NCBI GenBank assembly: GCA_029251085.1
Contig: JAQXDZ010000055.1
Coordinates: forward strand, 1 to 42,670
DNA from: Mariniblastus sp.
GTDB lineage: Bacteria; Planctomycetota; Planctomycetia; Pirellulales; Pirellulaceae
DNA: 42,670 nt
Direction of reading: 5' to 3'
The first letter of the stretch is position 1; each line of letters opens with the position of its first letter. Below, in pieces: positions 17,026 to 27,234 of the stretch. A model generated the notes under the pieces. That model worked only from the letters and a program-made list of their open reading frames with translations. It had not been told where the DNA came from and made no database searches. The translations under genes and the position numbers were made by a program.

Positions 17026-20000
17026 TTATCCGTATCGTCTTGCTGATCGCTCTGTTTTCGGTTGGAATCGCCGCTGCTCAGGAAGGATCGTTTTATAAAA
17101 GCCCTGGCTTGTTTTCGACGCGCCCAAGCGAGACTAAGTCGGTGCAAGAGATTAAGCGGTTTGGACCCGTGGGGGTAGGGTTGGAGCTCCACCAGCCTGC
17201 CTTCGTTTTAAAAATTAAGACGGTTGAAAAGGGTTCGCCTGCAGAGACTACGGGTAGACTCCAGCCTGGTCAGGTGATCGAAAGAATCAATGGTCAAACA
17301 TTGGCTAATATTGACCCACGAATTCAGCTTGGCCAGATCCTCGCCGAAGCGGAGTCAAGCGATGGTCGGGTAGAGTTGGTTCTTCAGGGTGAAGAAACTT
17401 CAGTCATCGTGCAGGTGCCCGTGTTGGGAACGTATAGCAAAACGTGGCCGTTAAACTGCGAGAAATCTGACAAGATCGTCCGGCAAGTTTCAGACTATTT
17501 GAGACGTCCCGATTCGACAGAGGGATTGGGCGGAGTTGGTATGCTCTTTCTGCTCTCAACCGGCGAAAGTGAGGATTTAGAATTTGTCCGAAAATGGGCG
17601 CGAGTTGCGCCCGCACATTCGTATCCTTGGTATGTCGGTTATGGTGGGATTCCGCTTACCGAGTGTTATCTGCGGACAGGTGATCCGGAGATTCTTGAGA
17701 ACATTCAAAAGTGGGTCGATAGCGCGGCGAAGACGCAACACAATGATGCCTGGGCCGGCCGTGGATCAGCATTGACTGGATACGGTTCTGGACATTTAAA
17801 CGCTGCGGGAACGCATGTGTTGACGTTTTTATTGTTGGCCAAAGAGTGCGGGGCTAATGTTCCTGGCCGAACGCTCAATGGGGCACTGAGGCATTTTTAT
17901 CGCTATGCTGGCCGGGGGAACAATCCTTACGGAGATGATCAGCCGTTTACTGGGTTCGTAGACAATGGCAAAAATGGCAAGCTTGCGATAGCGATGGCAG
18001 CAGCCGCAGCGCTCACGCCTCAGGGAGAGGATTCGGTTTATGCTCGGGCGCGGGACGTTTGTGCGATGCAGAGCTTCTACAGTACGACGTTTATGCTGCA
18101 CGGGCATACTGGCGGTGGGATCGGTGAAATTTGGCGGAGCGCTGCGATGGGTTTGTTGTACGAAAAAAAGCCGAATCAATATCGTGAGTTCATGGATAAT
18201 CGCCGATGGCATTATGATCTGTCGCGGCGATTCGATGGATCGTTTGGGATTCTTGGCGGTTCAGGTTACGACAAAGAACTCTGGGGAATCGCTCTTCCTT
18301 TAGCCTATACAATGCCCCGGAAAACGCTTCGCATTAGCGGAGCGGCGCGGACCAAATATTCGAAGCCATTTTTGCTTCCTGAGCAGCCCTGGGGCACCGA
18401 CGCCGATGATAAGTTTTTGTCCCTCGAGCCGGTTCCTGAGAGTGATGGAAAGCAGCAAGATCTGTCCGGGGAAACATTAGCTCGGGATTCGAGTCTGCCG
18501 TTTCTACGCCGATTTCACGGGGATATACAACCGACTGATGATGAGGTTCGGCAGTACATGTTACATCCGGATTTTAATATTCGGAATATTGCCGCGTTTA
18601 AAGTGTTGGGTGTGAACTGTGGTTACATTGGTAAAAAGACGGCTGGCGGCCAAGTTCGGCAAGCTTTACTGATGGAGTTCTTAAAACATAATGACCCTCG
18701 AGTGCGTCGGGCTATGTTTGGTGCTGTGATGGATCGGTCGGATAACTTGACTCCCGAGATTTTTGAACTAGCCGTGAGCGCTGTCAGGGATCCATCCGAA
18801 TCGTGGTTCATCAAAGATGCAGCGATTCGGTTGATTGGTCGTGGTTCGGTCGATCAGATTTTACCGCTAGTTGACCTTTTAGTGCCTTACCTTCAGCACG
18901 AAGAAGCGTGGCTTCGAAATGCTGCCTTGACGGCGCTAACCCCTGTGGCTGCCGATGATCGCTGTTATGAAAAAGTGTTGCCGGCAATGGGCGAGTTGGT
19001 GAGAAATAACCAACGAGTCTCGGTTACACATGGTTTCGCTCCTGCAATTCGGGCTAAGATTAAAACGGCCTCATCTGCGGCCCAACGACTGGCGACTGAA
19101 ACGTTGAAGGAGACTTACACTGGATACGCTGGGTTGAAAACGAGTGCAGCTGGTCAAAACCTAAGGCCAACCTATGACTACCACCTTGAGGCCATCGCCG
19201 CTTCGTTGGCAGATGTTCCGGGCGGTTTTGATGTGCTCTATAAGATTGCTCGCGATAAGTATCCAAATGAAATCCTGCCCTATAAGGAAATATTCTTAGC
19301 GGCTGATTCAAGTCAGTTCGGCTCCGAGTTAAAGCAGGCAATTAACCCGATCATTATGAATGAACTCATCCCCGAATTTGTCGGGAGGAATCGAAAGAGG
19401 TTGATTCCGCTGGCAGCGAATCAAGTAGTCACAGAGTGGCCTGGCGGTCGGGGAGAACCGATGGATGAGCTGGTGGCGCTTTATGAGAGGGCGGGGCATA
19501 AACAATTCGGTTGGAATATGTTTGTCGACCTTCGCAATGCAAGTTGGTCATTTTTTAGTTTTGATCCAATTCCGTCGGAGCACGTCCCCTTTGATCAGCT
19601 GGTAAGTCGCTACCGCGCTGTATCCTTACCTGGTGGCATGAACAATTGGTTTTCAATTAATTTCGATGCAGAGAAAGCGGGATGGAAAACAGGAAATAGC
19701 CCTTTTGGCAACTACGACGGCAAAATACCACATCGGCCGATTACGAAATGTTCGGATAGCTGCGTGGGGCCGGGCTGCTATGGCGCAACACCAATAAATT
19801 CACTTTGGCAGAAAGAAGTGCTGCTTTTGCGAGGGACTTTTAAAATTCCCCCAATTAAAGAAGGGTTTCGGTATCGGTTGCGAGTTAACACGGGCGAACA
19901 CGTTGGTGCCGGTGGCGGTCATTTGATCTATCTCAACGGAAAAAAGTTGATTGAATCAAAACAAGGTGGTGGACGGGGATCCGGTGGACGTCCAAAAGGT

Positions 20001-20621
20001 GCGCTCATCACGGAGGAATTTCGGGAGGAATTAAAGCGAGGTGAAGTGACGATCGCTGTCAAAACTTTCATTCGTTACAACGACAAATACAGTACCCTCC
20101 CCTCGAGCCGTTTAGCTCAAGGTAAATTCAGCCTACATTTTGACGAACAGCAGTTGCCACCGATGGGAGACGAGCTGGTATTTAAGTCGGCAAACGTGGT
20201 TCCGATGCTGTCATCGGCTTGGCAGGAAAAACAAGATCCCGAAGTCGCAGAAAATGACCCTAATGAAAACCTGTTTCGTTATGACGGAACATTTGTAAGA
20301 AACAACCGTGTGAAAGGGGCATGGAGGCTAGTTGCGGAGGTCGCCGAAATAAGTCAGTTTGACCCCTTAAAAAAGCGAACGGGCGTTCGAAATCCGCCGT
20401 TTTCAACGATAGAATTTCTTGACGGTGGAACGACGAGCGAGCCTACTTGGGCTTGGTCGGACCAAACGCTGATGGATCTTAACCGCTATCAGGCCCTCAA
20501 GATGAAGGCAATTGAAAAAGCTGGCAAAAAATACCTGTTCGTCGAATCCGGGGGATTTAGTCAGCGAAATAAGCTAGGCTGGAAATCCAGGTGGCACGTT
20601 TTAGAACCGGTTGAGCGCTAG
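17022..20621 (+). CDS. Large exported DUF6288-type protein with PDZ-like domain and HEAT-like region
   Basis: The protein has 1199 residues with a signal peptide (about 1-19, ending AAAQ). A PDZ-like domain follows (about 48-130: GPVGVGLEL... GSPAETTGRLQPGQVIERINGQ). Next is a long helical region rich in Gly and aromatic residues (about 140-470), resembling an alpha/alpha barrel. A HEAT-like helical region lies at about 500-680 (for example HPDFNIRNIAAFKVL, NDPRVRRAMFGAVMD). The C-terminal part is mixed and includes a Cys-rich loop, CSDSCVGPGC. The domain order agrees with what I recall of the planctomycete DUF6288 family; no activity is established. It overlaps the YdjY gene by 4 bp, so the two products probably work together outside the cytoplasm. 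The PDZ region suggests binding of a peptide tail or a partner. Confidence 0.8.
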   Translation: MIIRIVLLIALFSVGIAAAQEGSFYKSPGLFSTRPSETKSVQEIKRFGPVGVGLELHQPAFVLKIKTVEKGSPAETTGRLQPGQVIERINGQTLANIDPRIQLGQILAEAESSDGRVELVLQGEETSVIVQVPVLGTYSKTWPLNCEKSDKIVRQVSDYLRRPDSTEGLGGVGMLFLLSTGESEDLEFVRKWARVAPAHSYPWYVGYGGIPLTECYLRTGDPEILENIQKWVDSAAKTQHNDAWAGRGSALTGYGSGHLNAAGTHVLTFLLLAKECGANVPGRTLNGALRHFYRYAGRGNNPYGDDQPFTGFVDNGKNGKLAIAMAAAAALTPQGEDSVYARARDVCAMQSFYSTTFMLHGHTGGGIGEIWRSAAMGLLYEKKPNQYREFMDNRRWHYDLSRRFDGSFGILGGSGYDKELWGIALPLAYTMPRKTLRISGAARTKYSKPFLLPEQPWGTDADDKFLSLEPVPESDGKQQDLSGETLARDSSLPFLRRFHGDIQPTDDEVRQYMLHPDFNIRNIAAFKVLGVNCGYIGKKTAGGQVRQALLMEFLKHNDPRVRRAMFGAVMDRSDNLTPEIFELAVSAVRDPSESWFIKDAAIRLIGRGSVDQILPLVDLLVPYLQHEEAWLRNAALTALTPVAADDRCYEKVLPAMGELVRNNQRVSVTHGFAPAIRAKIKTASSAAQRLATETLKETYTGYAGLKTSAAGQNLRPTYDYHLEAIAASLADVPGGFDVLYKIARDKYPNEILPYKEIFLAADSSQFGSELKQAINPIIMNELIPEFVGRNRKRLIPLAANQVVTEWPGGRGEPMDELVALYERAGHKQFGWNMFVDLRNASWSFFSFDPIPSEHVPFDQLVSRYRAVSLPGGMNNWFSINFDAEKAGWKTGNSPFGNYDGKIPHRPITKCSDSCVGPGCYGATPINSLWQKEVLLLRGTFKIPPIKEGFRYRLRVNTGEHVGAGGGHLIYLNGKKLIESKQGGGRGSGGRPKGALITEEFREELKRGEVTIAVKTFIRYNDKYSTLPSSRLAQGKFSLHFDEQQLPPMGDELVFKSANVVPMLSSAWQEKQDPEVAENDPNENLFRYDGTFVRNNRVKGAWRLVAEVAEISQFDPLKKRTGVRNPPFSTIEFLDGGTTSEPTWAWSDQTLMDLNRYQALKMKAIEKAGKKYLFVESGGFSQRNKLGWKSRWHVLEPVER

Positions 20622-20664
20622 GTTTGTCGGTTACTCGAACTAAGTATATGTTTTTGTACAGTTG

Positions 20665-20679
20665 CCGGTTTTATACCGG
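20665..20679 (+). terminator. Short hairpin after the DUF6288 gene
   Basis: CCGGT-TTTAT-ACCGG forms a perfect 5-bp stem 44 nt after the stop codon. There is no T-run, so it is a weak candidate terminator. Confidence 0.25.
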
Positions 20680-20800
20680 ACGAGAAAACATTTCAGACAG
20701 ATTTAAAATCGTGCAATTTTGTTTTAACTATTTTGTTTGCGAAAGACGGGCTTGAAATATTGACTAACCCTCTCTGCATTTTTTTACCGGGGGAACTTCG

Positions 20801-21061
20801 ATGGCGATGGAAGAATTGGCTGCAATTTTGGGTTGGTGCACGGTGGTGAATTTTGTCTTTCTGGTACTGACAAACATCGTGCTGTTTGTTTTTAAGAATT
20901 CAATTCAGAGCCTGCACGGCAGACTAACTGGGCTGTCGATTGAAGAATTAAACAGGCTCTATTTTGAGTACATTGGTCGATTCAAGACTCTGTGGATCGT
21001 ATTCAATTTGACGCCCTATTTGGCGATTCGTGTTTTCATTCTCACTCCTGTTGGCGGCTAA
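20801..21061 (+). CDS. Small two-segment membrane protein, DUF6868-like
   Basis: The 86-residue protein has two hydrophobic segments (about 9-31 and 64-82) separated by a polar helix with LHGRLTGLSIEELNRLYFEYIGRFK. The pattern, starting with LGWCTVVNF and ending with VFNLTPYLAIRVF, matches my recollection of DUF6868 proteins, small inner-membrane proteins of unknown role found in many gammaproteobacteria and planctomycetes. A G-rich stretch (GGGGGAA) lies 5-11 nt upstream of the ATG and can serve as a ribosome binding site. It stands alone between DUF6288 and the S9 peptidase. Confidence 0.75.
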   Translation: MAMEELAAILGWCTVVNFVFLVLTNIVLFVFKNSIQSLHGRLTGLSIEELNRLYFEYIGRFKTLWIVFNLTPYLAIRVFILTPVGG

Positions 21062-21366
21062 TTAGACAAATTGATAAGATGTTCTGGCCTCTGTCTGGAA
21101 TAAGTTCGTCATTTCGATAATTGTTTCTAGAAACACCTTGTTCTAATAATTGCCCGAAGACGCAAAATTTGCGGAGAGCGGTTCGGTTTGTTGAGCTCGA
21201 CTTGGGTTGGCTGTTGGTTTACCAAACGCTTCTGGTTAATAGAGAATTTGAAATTGGAATCAGAGCAATTCGAAATATTGCCGCCTTAATTTTTTATTAA
21301 TTTTTGATGGATAGGTGGAGAATCCTGAATCCTTTAATTCAACTAAGTTCCTTGGTGCTGTTTTTT
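21062..21366. other. Intergenic region with a 14-bp palindrome
   Basis: No gene is seen. TGTTTCTAGAAACA at 21122-21135 is a perfect 14-bp palindrome, about 230 bp upstream of the S9 peptidase, and could be an operator. The region just before the peptidase gene is very T-rich. Confidence 0.5.
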
Positions 21367-23424
21367 ATGAGATCAAATTTTCTAATTGTCTGCGTGCTAG
21401 TTAGTGGCTTTGTTAATCTGTCGATTAGCTTTGCACAGGAAGATTTTGATGCTTGGCGAGATGGTTCAACCGAAAGCCGTCTTAGGAGCATTTACGATTC
21501 CGGTGAGTATTCGCCGGCGAGGTTCGCCTCAGAGTGGTGGTCTGACAGTGAAGGCTACACGGTTGATGAGCGGGATTCCAAGACCGGTCAAGCGATCAAA
21601 GCGCACTACAATTCCAGTTCTGGTGAACGGGTCGCCGTTGGACCGCGACGTAAACAGGCTCGTCCGCGAAACCGAATTTCCCCAGATGGCAGTTTCCAAT
21701 TAAATACTAAAGACGGAAATTTGTGGGTTCGGAATCTAAAAACCGGCAAGGATGTACAACTCACTGATCGCCTCCCTGATCGTGATATTGGATACCGCAA
21801 TCTTCAGTGGAGTACGGATGGTACACACATTGCCTTTATCGAATCGGATCAAACTGCTGTACGAAAGCGGTCGATGTTGGTGCCCAGCGATCCGTCTTAT
21901 CCGGGTATTCGAGAACAGCGATTTGCGAGAGTGGGAGAGAATATTGGTTCTTTGCGAGTTGGAATTGTCGATCGGGGTGGCAGGGAACTTAATTGGCTCC
22001 CAATCGATACTCCTAAGGTTGGGTATTACTTGGGAACGGTTGCCTGGGCCGGGGATTCGAATGAATTGCTGATTGAGCGGTTAAGTCGCGGTCGAGATCG
22101 GCGCGAGTTTTTTCTGGGTTCGACTGATGGAAGGTTGCGAAGTATCTTTTCGGAATCTGATCCGGCATGGGTTGTCGCAAGCCAAGCGAGGAATTCGGGT
22201 TTAGTTTGGATTCGAGAAGGAAAAGAGTTTATCGTCATCAGTGAAAAAGATGGATGGCGACATGCCTATTTGTATAGCCGAGATGGCAAAGAATTAGCGT
22301 TGTTAACACCCGGTGATTACGACATTATTGAGCGCGCCGTCGTTGATGAAGCGGGCGGTTGGTACTACTTCTATGCTTCCCCTAAAAACGGTACTGAAAG
22401 ATATTTACACCGCGTTGCACTGGATGGATCAGGAGACCTAGAGCGGGTGACACCTACAGATCAATCAGGCACACACGCCTACGAATTTTCTCCCAATCGA
22501 AAGTATGCGTTTCACACCTACTCCACGTTCGATAAGCCGCCGTCCGTCAATCTTGTTGAAATCCCAAGTCACCGCAGTATTAAGGTACTCGAGCCAAATG
22601 TCCGGCTTAAAAAGAGAGCGTCAACTGTAATTTCTCGCCCTTCTGATTTTATTCAGCTAGACATTGGGGACGACATTACGATGGATGCGTGGATGATTAA
22701 GCCGCGTCAATTTGATGAGGCTAAGAAGTATCCGGTATTTATTTATGTTTACGGCGAACCTCATGCTCAAACGGTGTTGAACGAGTGGGGGGCGGGGCAG
22801 AGCCATTTTCTTCGTGTCGTAGCAGACCTTGGATACGTGGTTGTTTCAATTGATAACCGTGGCACTCCTGCTCCAAAAGGTGCTGCCTGGCGACGATCGG
22901 TATTTGGAAGCCTTGGACCTATTTCAACGGAGGATCAGGTAAAGGGCTTGAAGGAGTTAGGGCGTACCCACTCGTTTGTCGATCTATCGAGAGTTGGGAT
23001 TTGGGGATGGAGCGGCGGCGGTTCAAATACTCTCAACGCACTGTTTCGACAACCCAAGGACTACCACGTTGGTATCGCGGTCGTGCCGAAACCGCAGCCA
23101 CATTTGTATAACGCGTGGTTTCAGGAAATCTACATGGGTACAAGGGAAGCTAACAAAGAAGGATATCAACAGTCGGCTCCTATAAATTTCGCAGAAGGCT
23201 TGCAAGGGAAGCTATTGATTGTGACCGGTTCAGGTGAAACGAACACGCATATTCAAATCATCGAAGGATTGGTAGACCGCTTGATCGGGCTTGGCAAAAA
23301 GTTCGACTACATGGTGTATCCCAATCGTAACCATGGATTACGGGAAGGCCCCGGAACTTTGGTGCATGTGCGAATGTTGATCATCCGGTATCTGCTTGAA
23401 AATCTCCCCGCTGGACCACGGTGA
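21367..23424 (+). CDS. Exported S9 family (DPP4/prolyl oligopeptidase-like) serine peptidase
   Basis: The protein is 685 residues from ATG 21367, which gives a normal signal peptide (RSNFLIVCVLVSGFVNLSIS, then FAQ). In-frame TTG 21304 and ATG 21307 would add a second hydrophobic stretch and cannot be excluded. Residues about 90-420 form the WD40-like propeller typical of S9B, and about 430-685 the alpha/beta-hydrolase domain. The nucleophile is Ser549 in GWSGGG and the histidine is His656 in NRNHGL. By alignment with DPP4 the acid position falls in GSGETNTHIQ, where the usual Asp is Glu624. The enzyme would cleave short peptides outside the cytoplasm; the substrate is not predictable. It is not packed with its neighbours. 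Confidence 0.9.
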   Translation: MRSNFLIVCVLVSGFVNLSISFAQEDFDAWRDGSTESRLRSIYDSGEYSPARFASEWWSDSEGYTVDERDSKTGQAIKAHYNSSSGERVAVGPRRKQARPRNRISPDGSFQLNTKDGNLWVRNLKTGKDVQLTDRLPDRDIGYRNLQWSTDGTHIAFIESDQTAVRKRSMLVPSDPSYPGIREQRFARVGENIGSLRVGIVDRGGRELNWLPIDTPKVGYYLGTVAWAGDSNELLIERLSRGRDRREFFLGSTDGRLRSIFSESDPAWVVASQARNSGLVWIREGKEFIVISEKDGWRHAYLYSRDGKELALLTPGDYDIIERAVVDEAGGWYYFYASPKNGTERYLHRVALDGSGDLERVTPTDQSGTHAYEFSPNRKYAFHTYSTFDKPPSVNLVEIPSHRSIKVLEPNVRLKKRASTVISRPSDFIQLDIGDDITMDAWMIKPRQFDEAKKYPVFIYVYGEPHAQTVLNEWGAGQSHFLRVVADLGYVVVSIDNRGTPAPKGAAWRRSVFGSLGPISTEDQVKGLKELGRTHSFVDLSRVGIWGWSGGGSNTLNALFRQPKDYHVGIAVVPKPQPHLYNAWFQEIYMGTREANKEGYQQSAPINFAEGLQGKLLIVTGSGETNTHIQIIEGLVDRLIGLGKKFDYMVYPNRNHGLREGPGTLVHVRMLIIRYLLENLPAGPR

Positions 23425-23638
23425 ATTGAATTTTGAACTAGGGGCTGACTCTTTTAACTCGAATTGTCTGGTTCAGTGGCTGGTCGGATTTTGAGTTAAC
23501 CTCCAGTATTCGTTTGTTGGTTTCAGACGAGAAGTAGTTTGGAATTAATCAAAAATCGTTAGTAAGTGGGGCCGGATGTCCAGATTTGGGTTGGAACGAA
23601 TGTTAATAAACGAGTGTTTTTTGAAAAATTCTGCAGTT

Positions 23639-25234
23639 ATGTTTTATCGATATTCCAGCTTGCTAATGTTCCTGTTTGTTGTCGTAAACTGCCGCTCAAC
23701 GAGAGTGCTTGCGGAAAGGCCACCGAATGTTTTATTTCTTGCCGTGGATGACATGAACGACTGGATTGGTTGCATGGGTACATCTCCCCACGCATTTACG
23801 CCTAATATGGATCGGTTGGCGGCTCGCGGTTTGACTTTTACAAATGCCCACACCGCAGGTGTTTTTTGCGCACCGAGCCGAGCAGCAATTTTTTCGGGGC
23901 AATATGCGTCGACTACTGGATGTTACACGAGCCCAAATTACTTCGTTGGGCATCCTGAAATAGATGCTCTGCAAATGGTCTTTTCAAAAAGTGGTTATCG
24001 CACGCTTGGTGCTGGGAAACTGTTTCATCACCCGGAAGGTGCGATTGATCAACGGGGATGGACTGAATTTTTTCTTCGCAATGCCAAGCAACGAAGCAAT
24101 GGGTGGCCGCTTGATTCTTGGAGTAGCGAGACGCCGGTTCCGCAACCGTTTCCTGCTAGTATTTACAATCAAGGCCAGAAGTTTAAGGCAGGTCTTTTTT
24201 TGGAGTGGGGGGCTATCCCTAATGACCGGGAAGAAGCCATGGCGGATACGATTCGGGCGAACTGGGCGGCTGAACAATTAAATAAGAAGCACGATAAACC
24301 GTTCTTTCTCGCTTGCGGTCTGTACGCACCGCATTTTCCAAATTATTGTCCGCAAAAGTATTTCGATCTATATGACGTTGAAAATCTTGTGTTACCTCCG
24401 ATGCGGGAAGATGACCTGTCAGACATTCCCGCCAAAATTAGAAAGAATCGGGAGAATCGAAAGCGTCTCCATCATGATCGTTTGGTCGAGATGGGGGCAG
24501 TTGATGATGCAATACACGGTTACCTTGCCTGTATTAGCTACGCCGATGCAATGCTTGGTCGCGTACTCGACGCACTTGAGAGCAGCCCTTACGCGGAAAA
24601 TACGATCGTGATCATTTGGAGCGATCACGGCTATCACCATGGCGAAAAAGGCCAATGGGGAAAACACACGCTTTGGGAAAGAACGTCTAATGTACCCTTT
24701 ATTTGGGCAGGCCCAGGTGTGGCAAGGGGGAGCAAGACCGACGCAACGGTCAGTCTAATTGATATGTTTCCCACACTAGTAGAGATGTGTGAGCTTTCAG
24801 AGCCAGATCAAAAACTCGAAGGAGAATCACTGACAAGCACCTTGGCCAATCCAGATGAAGCGAGGGACCGGAGTGTGTTGTTACCCTATATGAAACCGGG
24901 AGAATATGCGGTGATCAATCGCGACTGGCGTTATATACATTACGACGATGACGTGGAGGAACTCTACGATCTTCGTAGTGATCCCAACGAGTGGAAAAAC
25001 TTGGCAAGTGAGAGTGGCTATGAAGAAGTCAAACAGCGACTTCGTAAAACTGCGCCAATCGTTTTTGCACCACCTGAACAAAAACTGAATGCGAGAAAAG
25101 ACTTAGTGGTTGAGGGGGATTCTTTTCGATGGGAGAAAGGGAAGGGAAACTACAAACCCACTCCCAAATACCGTCCATACAGTAAGAATCTGGAACTCGC
25201 ACCGCCTACGAGCGCTAAAAAATCTGAAAAGTAG
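23639..25234 (+). CDS. Exported sulfatase, iduronate-2-sulfatase-like (1 of 4)
   Basis: The protein is 531 residues from ATG 23639. The frame is open back to 23576, but this start places the hydrophobic segment (about 8-17) at the N-terminus as a signal sequence. The formylglycine motif is CAPSRAA with Cys77, preceded by the calcium ligands in LAVDDMND (Asp37-Asp38). Later active-site blocks are [16 protein letters not shown] and [17 protein letters not shown]. Arylsulfatases of this class hydrolyse sulfate esters on glycans after Cys is converted to formylglycine by an FGE enzyme, not seen in this window. The layout resembles iduronate-2-sulfatase more than choline or aryl sulfatases. The next gene is a paralogue 164 bp downstream. 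Confidence 0.93.
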   Translation: MFYRYSSLLMFLFVVVNCRSTRVLAERPPNVLFLAVDDMNDWIGCMGTSPHAFTPNMDRLAARGLTFTNAHTAGVFCAPSRAAIFSGQYASTTGCYTSPNYFVGHPEIDALQMVFSKSGYRTLGAGKLFHHPEGAIDQRGWTEFFLRNAKQRSNGWPLDSWSSETPVPQPFPASIYNQGQKFKAGLFLEWGAIPNDREEAMADTIRANWAAEQLNKKHDKPFFLACGLYAPHFPNYCPQKYFDLYDVENLVLPPMREDDLSDIPAKIRKNRENRKRLHHDRLVEMGAVDDAIHGYLACISYADAMLGRVLDALESSPYAENTIVIIWSDHGYHHGEKGQWGKHTLWERTSNVPFIWAGPGVARGSKTDATVSLIDMFPTLVEMCELSEPDQKLEGESLTSTLANPDEARDRSVLLPYMKPGEYAVINRDWRYIHYDDDVEELYDLRSDPNEWKNLASESGYEEVKQRLRKTAPIVFAPPEQKLNARKDLVVEGDSFRWEKGKGNYKPTPKYRPYSKNLELAPPTSAKKSEK

Positions 25235-25398
25235 TAATGGAATAAGGGTTTGGCCGGAAGTTGTCGGTTTAGGTATATTTATTCCGGAGAACTTGTTAGC
25301 GCATCGACGGGCCATTATCGTTGTTTTAATATTCGTGTGACCTCAGATAATCGATTCGCTTGCTTGGCAATTGGTAATTCTATTTTGTGAGGAATTGG

Positions 25399-26883
25399 AT
25401 GAATTGGTTTAAACTAAACTTACTGATGGTTTTAGGCTGTTTCACGGTTTTTCCATCGTCGGCAGTCGCTGAGCAACCGAACGTCTTACTAATCGTTTGT
25501 GACGATCTTAATACGCATGTTTCTACCTCGGGTTACCCCCACATTCATACGCCGGCTTTTGATGAACTCGCCTCGGAAGGGATGACCTTTCGACGAGCTT
25601 ATTGCCAATATCCAGTATGCGGCCCCTCACGGGCATCTTTCTTGCACGGGCTATATCCTCAATCTACTGGAGTATTGGATAACAAACTTGACATTCGCCA
25701 AGTTCGTCCCGGTACCGTGTCGATGCCGCAGTGTTTTAAAAACGCGGGGTACTGGACTGGTTCAGTGGGTAAAGTGTTCCACAATGAAAAGATCGATCCT
25801 GGTGAAATTGCCTGGGATCAAGTTTTACGTTTTGAAAATGACGAGCTTCCCATGGTTACGCCGATTCGAAAGCAGTTTGAGGCTGAAAATGGACCGGTAA
25901 CGGACGGAAAGTCACGACGAGAATGGCGAAAAATTTATCCCACGATTGCAACACAAACCCGTGGTCAGGCGCCTGGCTATGGCTCTACTGGTTTGAAAGA
26001 TGATCAACACAAGGATGGTAAAAACGCATTGCAGGTTAAGGAGTGGCTGAACGACGATGTAAGTGGCGACCGGCCATTTTTCATCGCCTGTGGATTACAC
26101 AAACCACACGGCCCGTTCCTCGCGCCTGACAAATATTTCTCAATGTATCCTAAAGCGGAATTAAAGTTCACCCCCGCTTCTCTCGAGTTTTGGCAGACGG
26201 TACCCAAGCTCGCGCAGACCAAACGTTATGGAGGTTTTGGGTTTGAATTTGGTGTTGAAAACGATGATCTTCGGCGCGATTATATGCAAGCCTATCACGC
26301 CTGTATCTCTTTTATCGATGCGCAGGTTCTGGTCATGTTGAATGCTCTTAAGGAGAGCGGACATTGGGAGGATACCATTGTTATTTTGACGTCCGATCAT
26401 GGATATTTGCTTGGTGAAAAATTCATGTGGGGGAAAGTCATGCTGTTTGAAACCTGTGATCGAGTTCCCTTGATTGTGCGGGTCCCTGAATCTGTAGAGG
26501 GAACTGAGACGATTCCTGGATCAACATCCGAAGGGATTGTGGAACTGGTGGATTTGTACCCGACGCTTGGGGATCTTTGCGGTGTTACTCTCCCGAAAGA
26601 ATTACAGGGACGAAGCCTAAAGCCAATGCTGGAGGATCCGAAAGTGGGAGGCAAGGATTTTGCCTATACGGTCGTTTCGCGCGGGAAAGACCTGGGCCGA
26701 GCAATTCGGACACAACGTTATCGATATACTTCTTGGGCGACTGGTGAAGAGTTATACGACCTTCAAAACGACCCTCTTGAAGAAACCAACATTGCTAACG
26801 TGGTAAAATCGAGGAAATTAATAGAACAGCTGCGAAAGCATCTAACTCAAGTAGAAACTAGGGCGTCTGCCAAAAAACGTTAA
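25399..26883 (+). CDS. Exported sulfatase, iduronate-2-sulfatase-like (2 of 4)
   Basis: The protein is 494 residues from ATG 25399, with GAGGA 5-9 nt upstream; the in-frame GTG at 25387 has no such site. A signal peptide covers about residues 1-24 (ending SAVAE). Calcium ligands lie in IVCDDLN, and the formylglycine motif is CGPSRAS with Cys74. Other signature blocks are GKVFHNEK, CGLHKPHGPF and TSDHGYLLGEKFMWGK. The overall arrangement matches the preceding sulfatase, so the two are probably diverged duplicates acting on different sulfate positions of one glycan; that is inference. Adjacent direction and spacing allow co-transcription. Confidence 0.94.
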   Translation: MNWFKLNLLMVLGCFTVFPSSAVAEQPNVLLIVCDDLNTHVSTSGYPHIHTPAFDELASEGMTFRRAYCQYPVCGPSRASFLHGLYPQSTGVLDNKLDIRQVRPGTVSMPQCFKNAGYWTGSVGKVFHNEKIDPGEIAWDQVLRFENDELPMVTPIRKQFEAENGPVTDGKSRREWRKIYPTIATQTRGQAPGYGSTGLKDDQHKDGKNALQVKEWLNDDVSGDRPFFIACGLHKPHGPFLAPDKYFSMYPKAELKFTPASLEFWQTVPKLAQTKRYGGFGFEFGVENDDLRRDYMQAYHACISFIDAQVLVMLNALKESGHWEDTIVILTSDHGYLLGEKFMWGKVMLFETCDRVPLIVRVPESVEGTETIPGSTSEGIVELVDLYPTLGDLCGVTLPKELQGRSLKPMLEDPKVGGKDFAYTVVSRGKDLGRAIRTQRYRYTSWATGEELYDLQNDPLEETNIANVVKSRKLIEQLRKHLTQVETRASAKKR

Positions 26884-27234
26884 AAAGACCAGGCACGCTT
26901 CCTGCGTGAATGATTCCTCCTGCCAGATCTCCCGATTGAATAACTATCTGTTGTTTTGTTTTTAATTGTGTAGCAAAGAGTGTTTTGCATCTGCAGTTTT
27001 GTTAGGTAGCTTTTATTAGATAGCTAATGCGGGGAGTTTTGGTTTCTGGTCAAGTAATATTATCTCCCATTCTATCTATGGCGAACGTTGCAATTTTTGC
27101 GTAATATTGAAAGGCTGATGATAGACTGATTCGTCTAGGAGTTGCTTGAATTTGAGTGTGCAGCTGAAAAGCTGTTTTGCGACAGAGACAAAACAATTTC
27201 TCTGAACTTGCCAACAATCTTTCTTCCTTTTGGA
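26884..27234. other. Intergenic region after the second sulfatase
   Basis: No gene is visible in this stretch beyond the upstream extension of the next frame, which I regard as non-coding. A GC-rich hairpin lies just after the stop codon and is listed separately. Confidence 0.5.
26894..26908 (+). terminator. Hairpin after the second sulfatase gene
   Basis: CACGC-TTCCT-GCGTG forms a perfect 5-bp GC-rich stem 10 nt after the stop codon. It lacks a T-run, so it is a weak terminator candidate. Confidence 0.3.
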
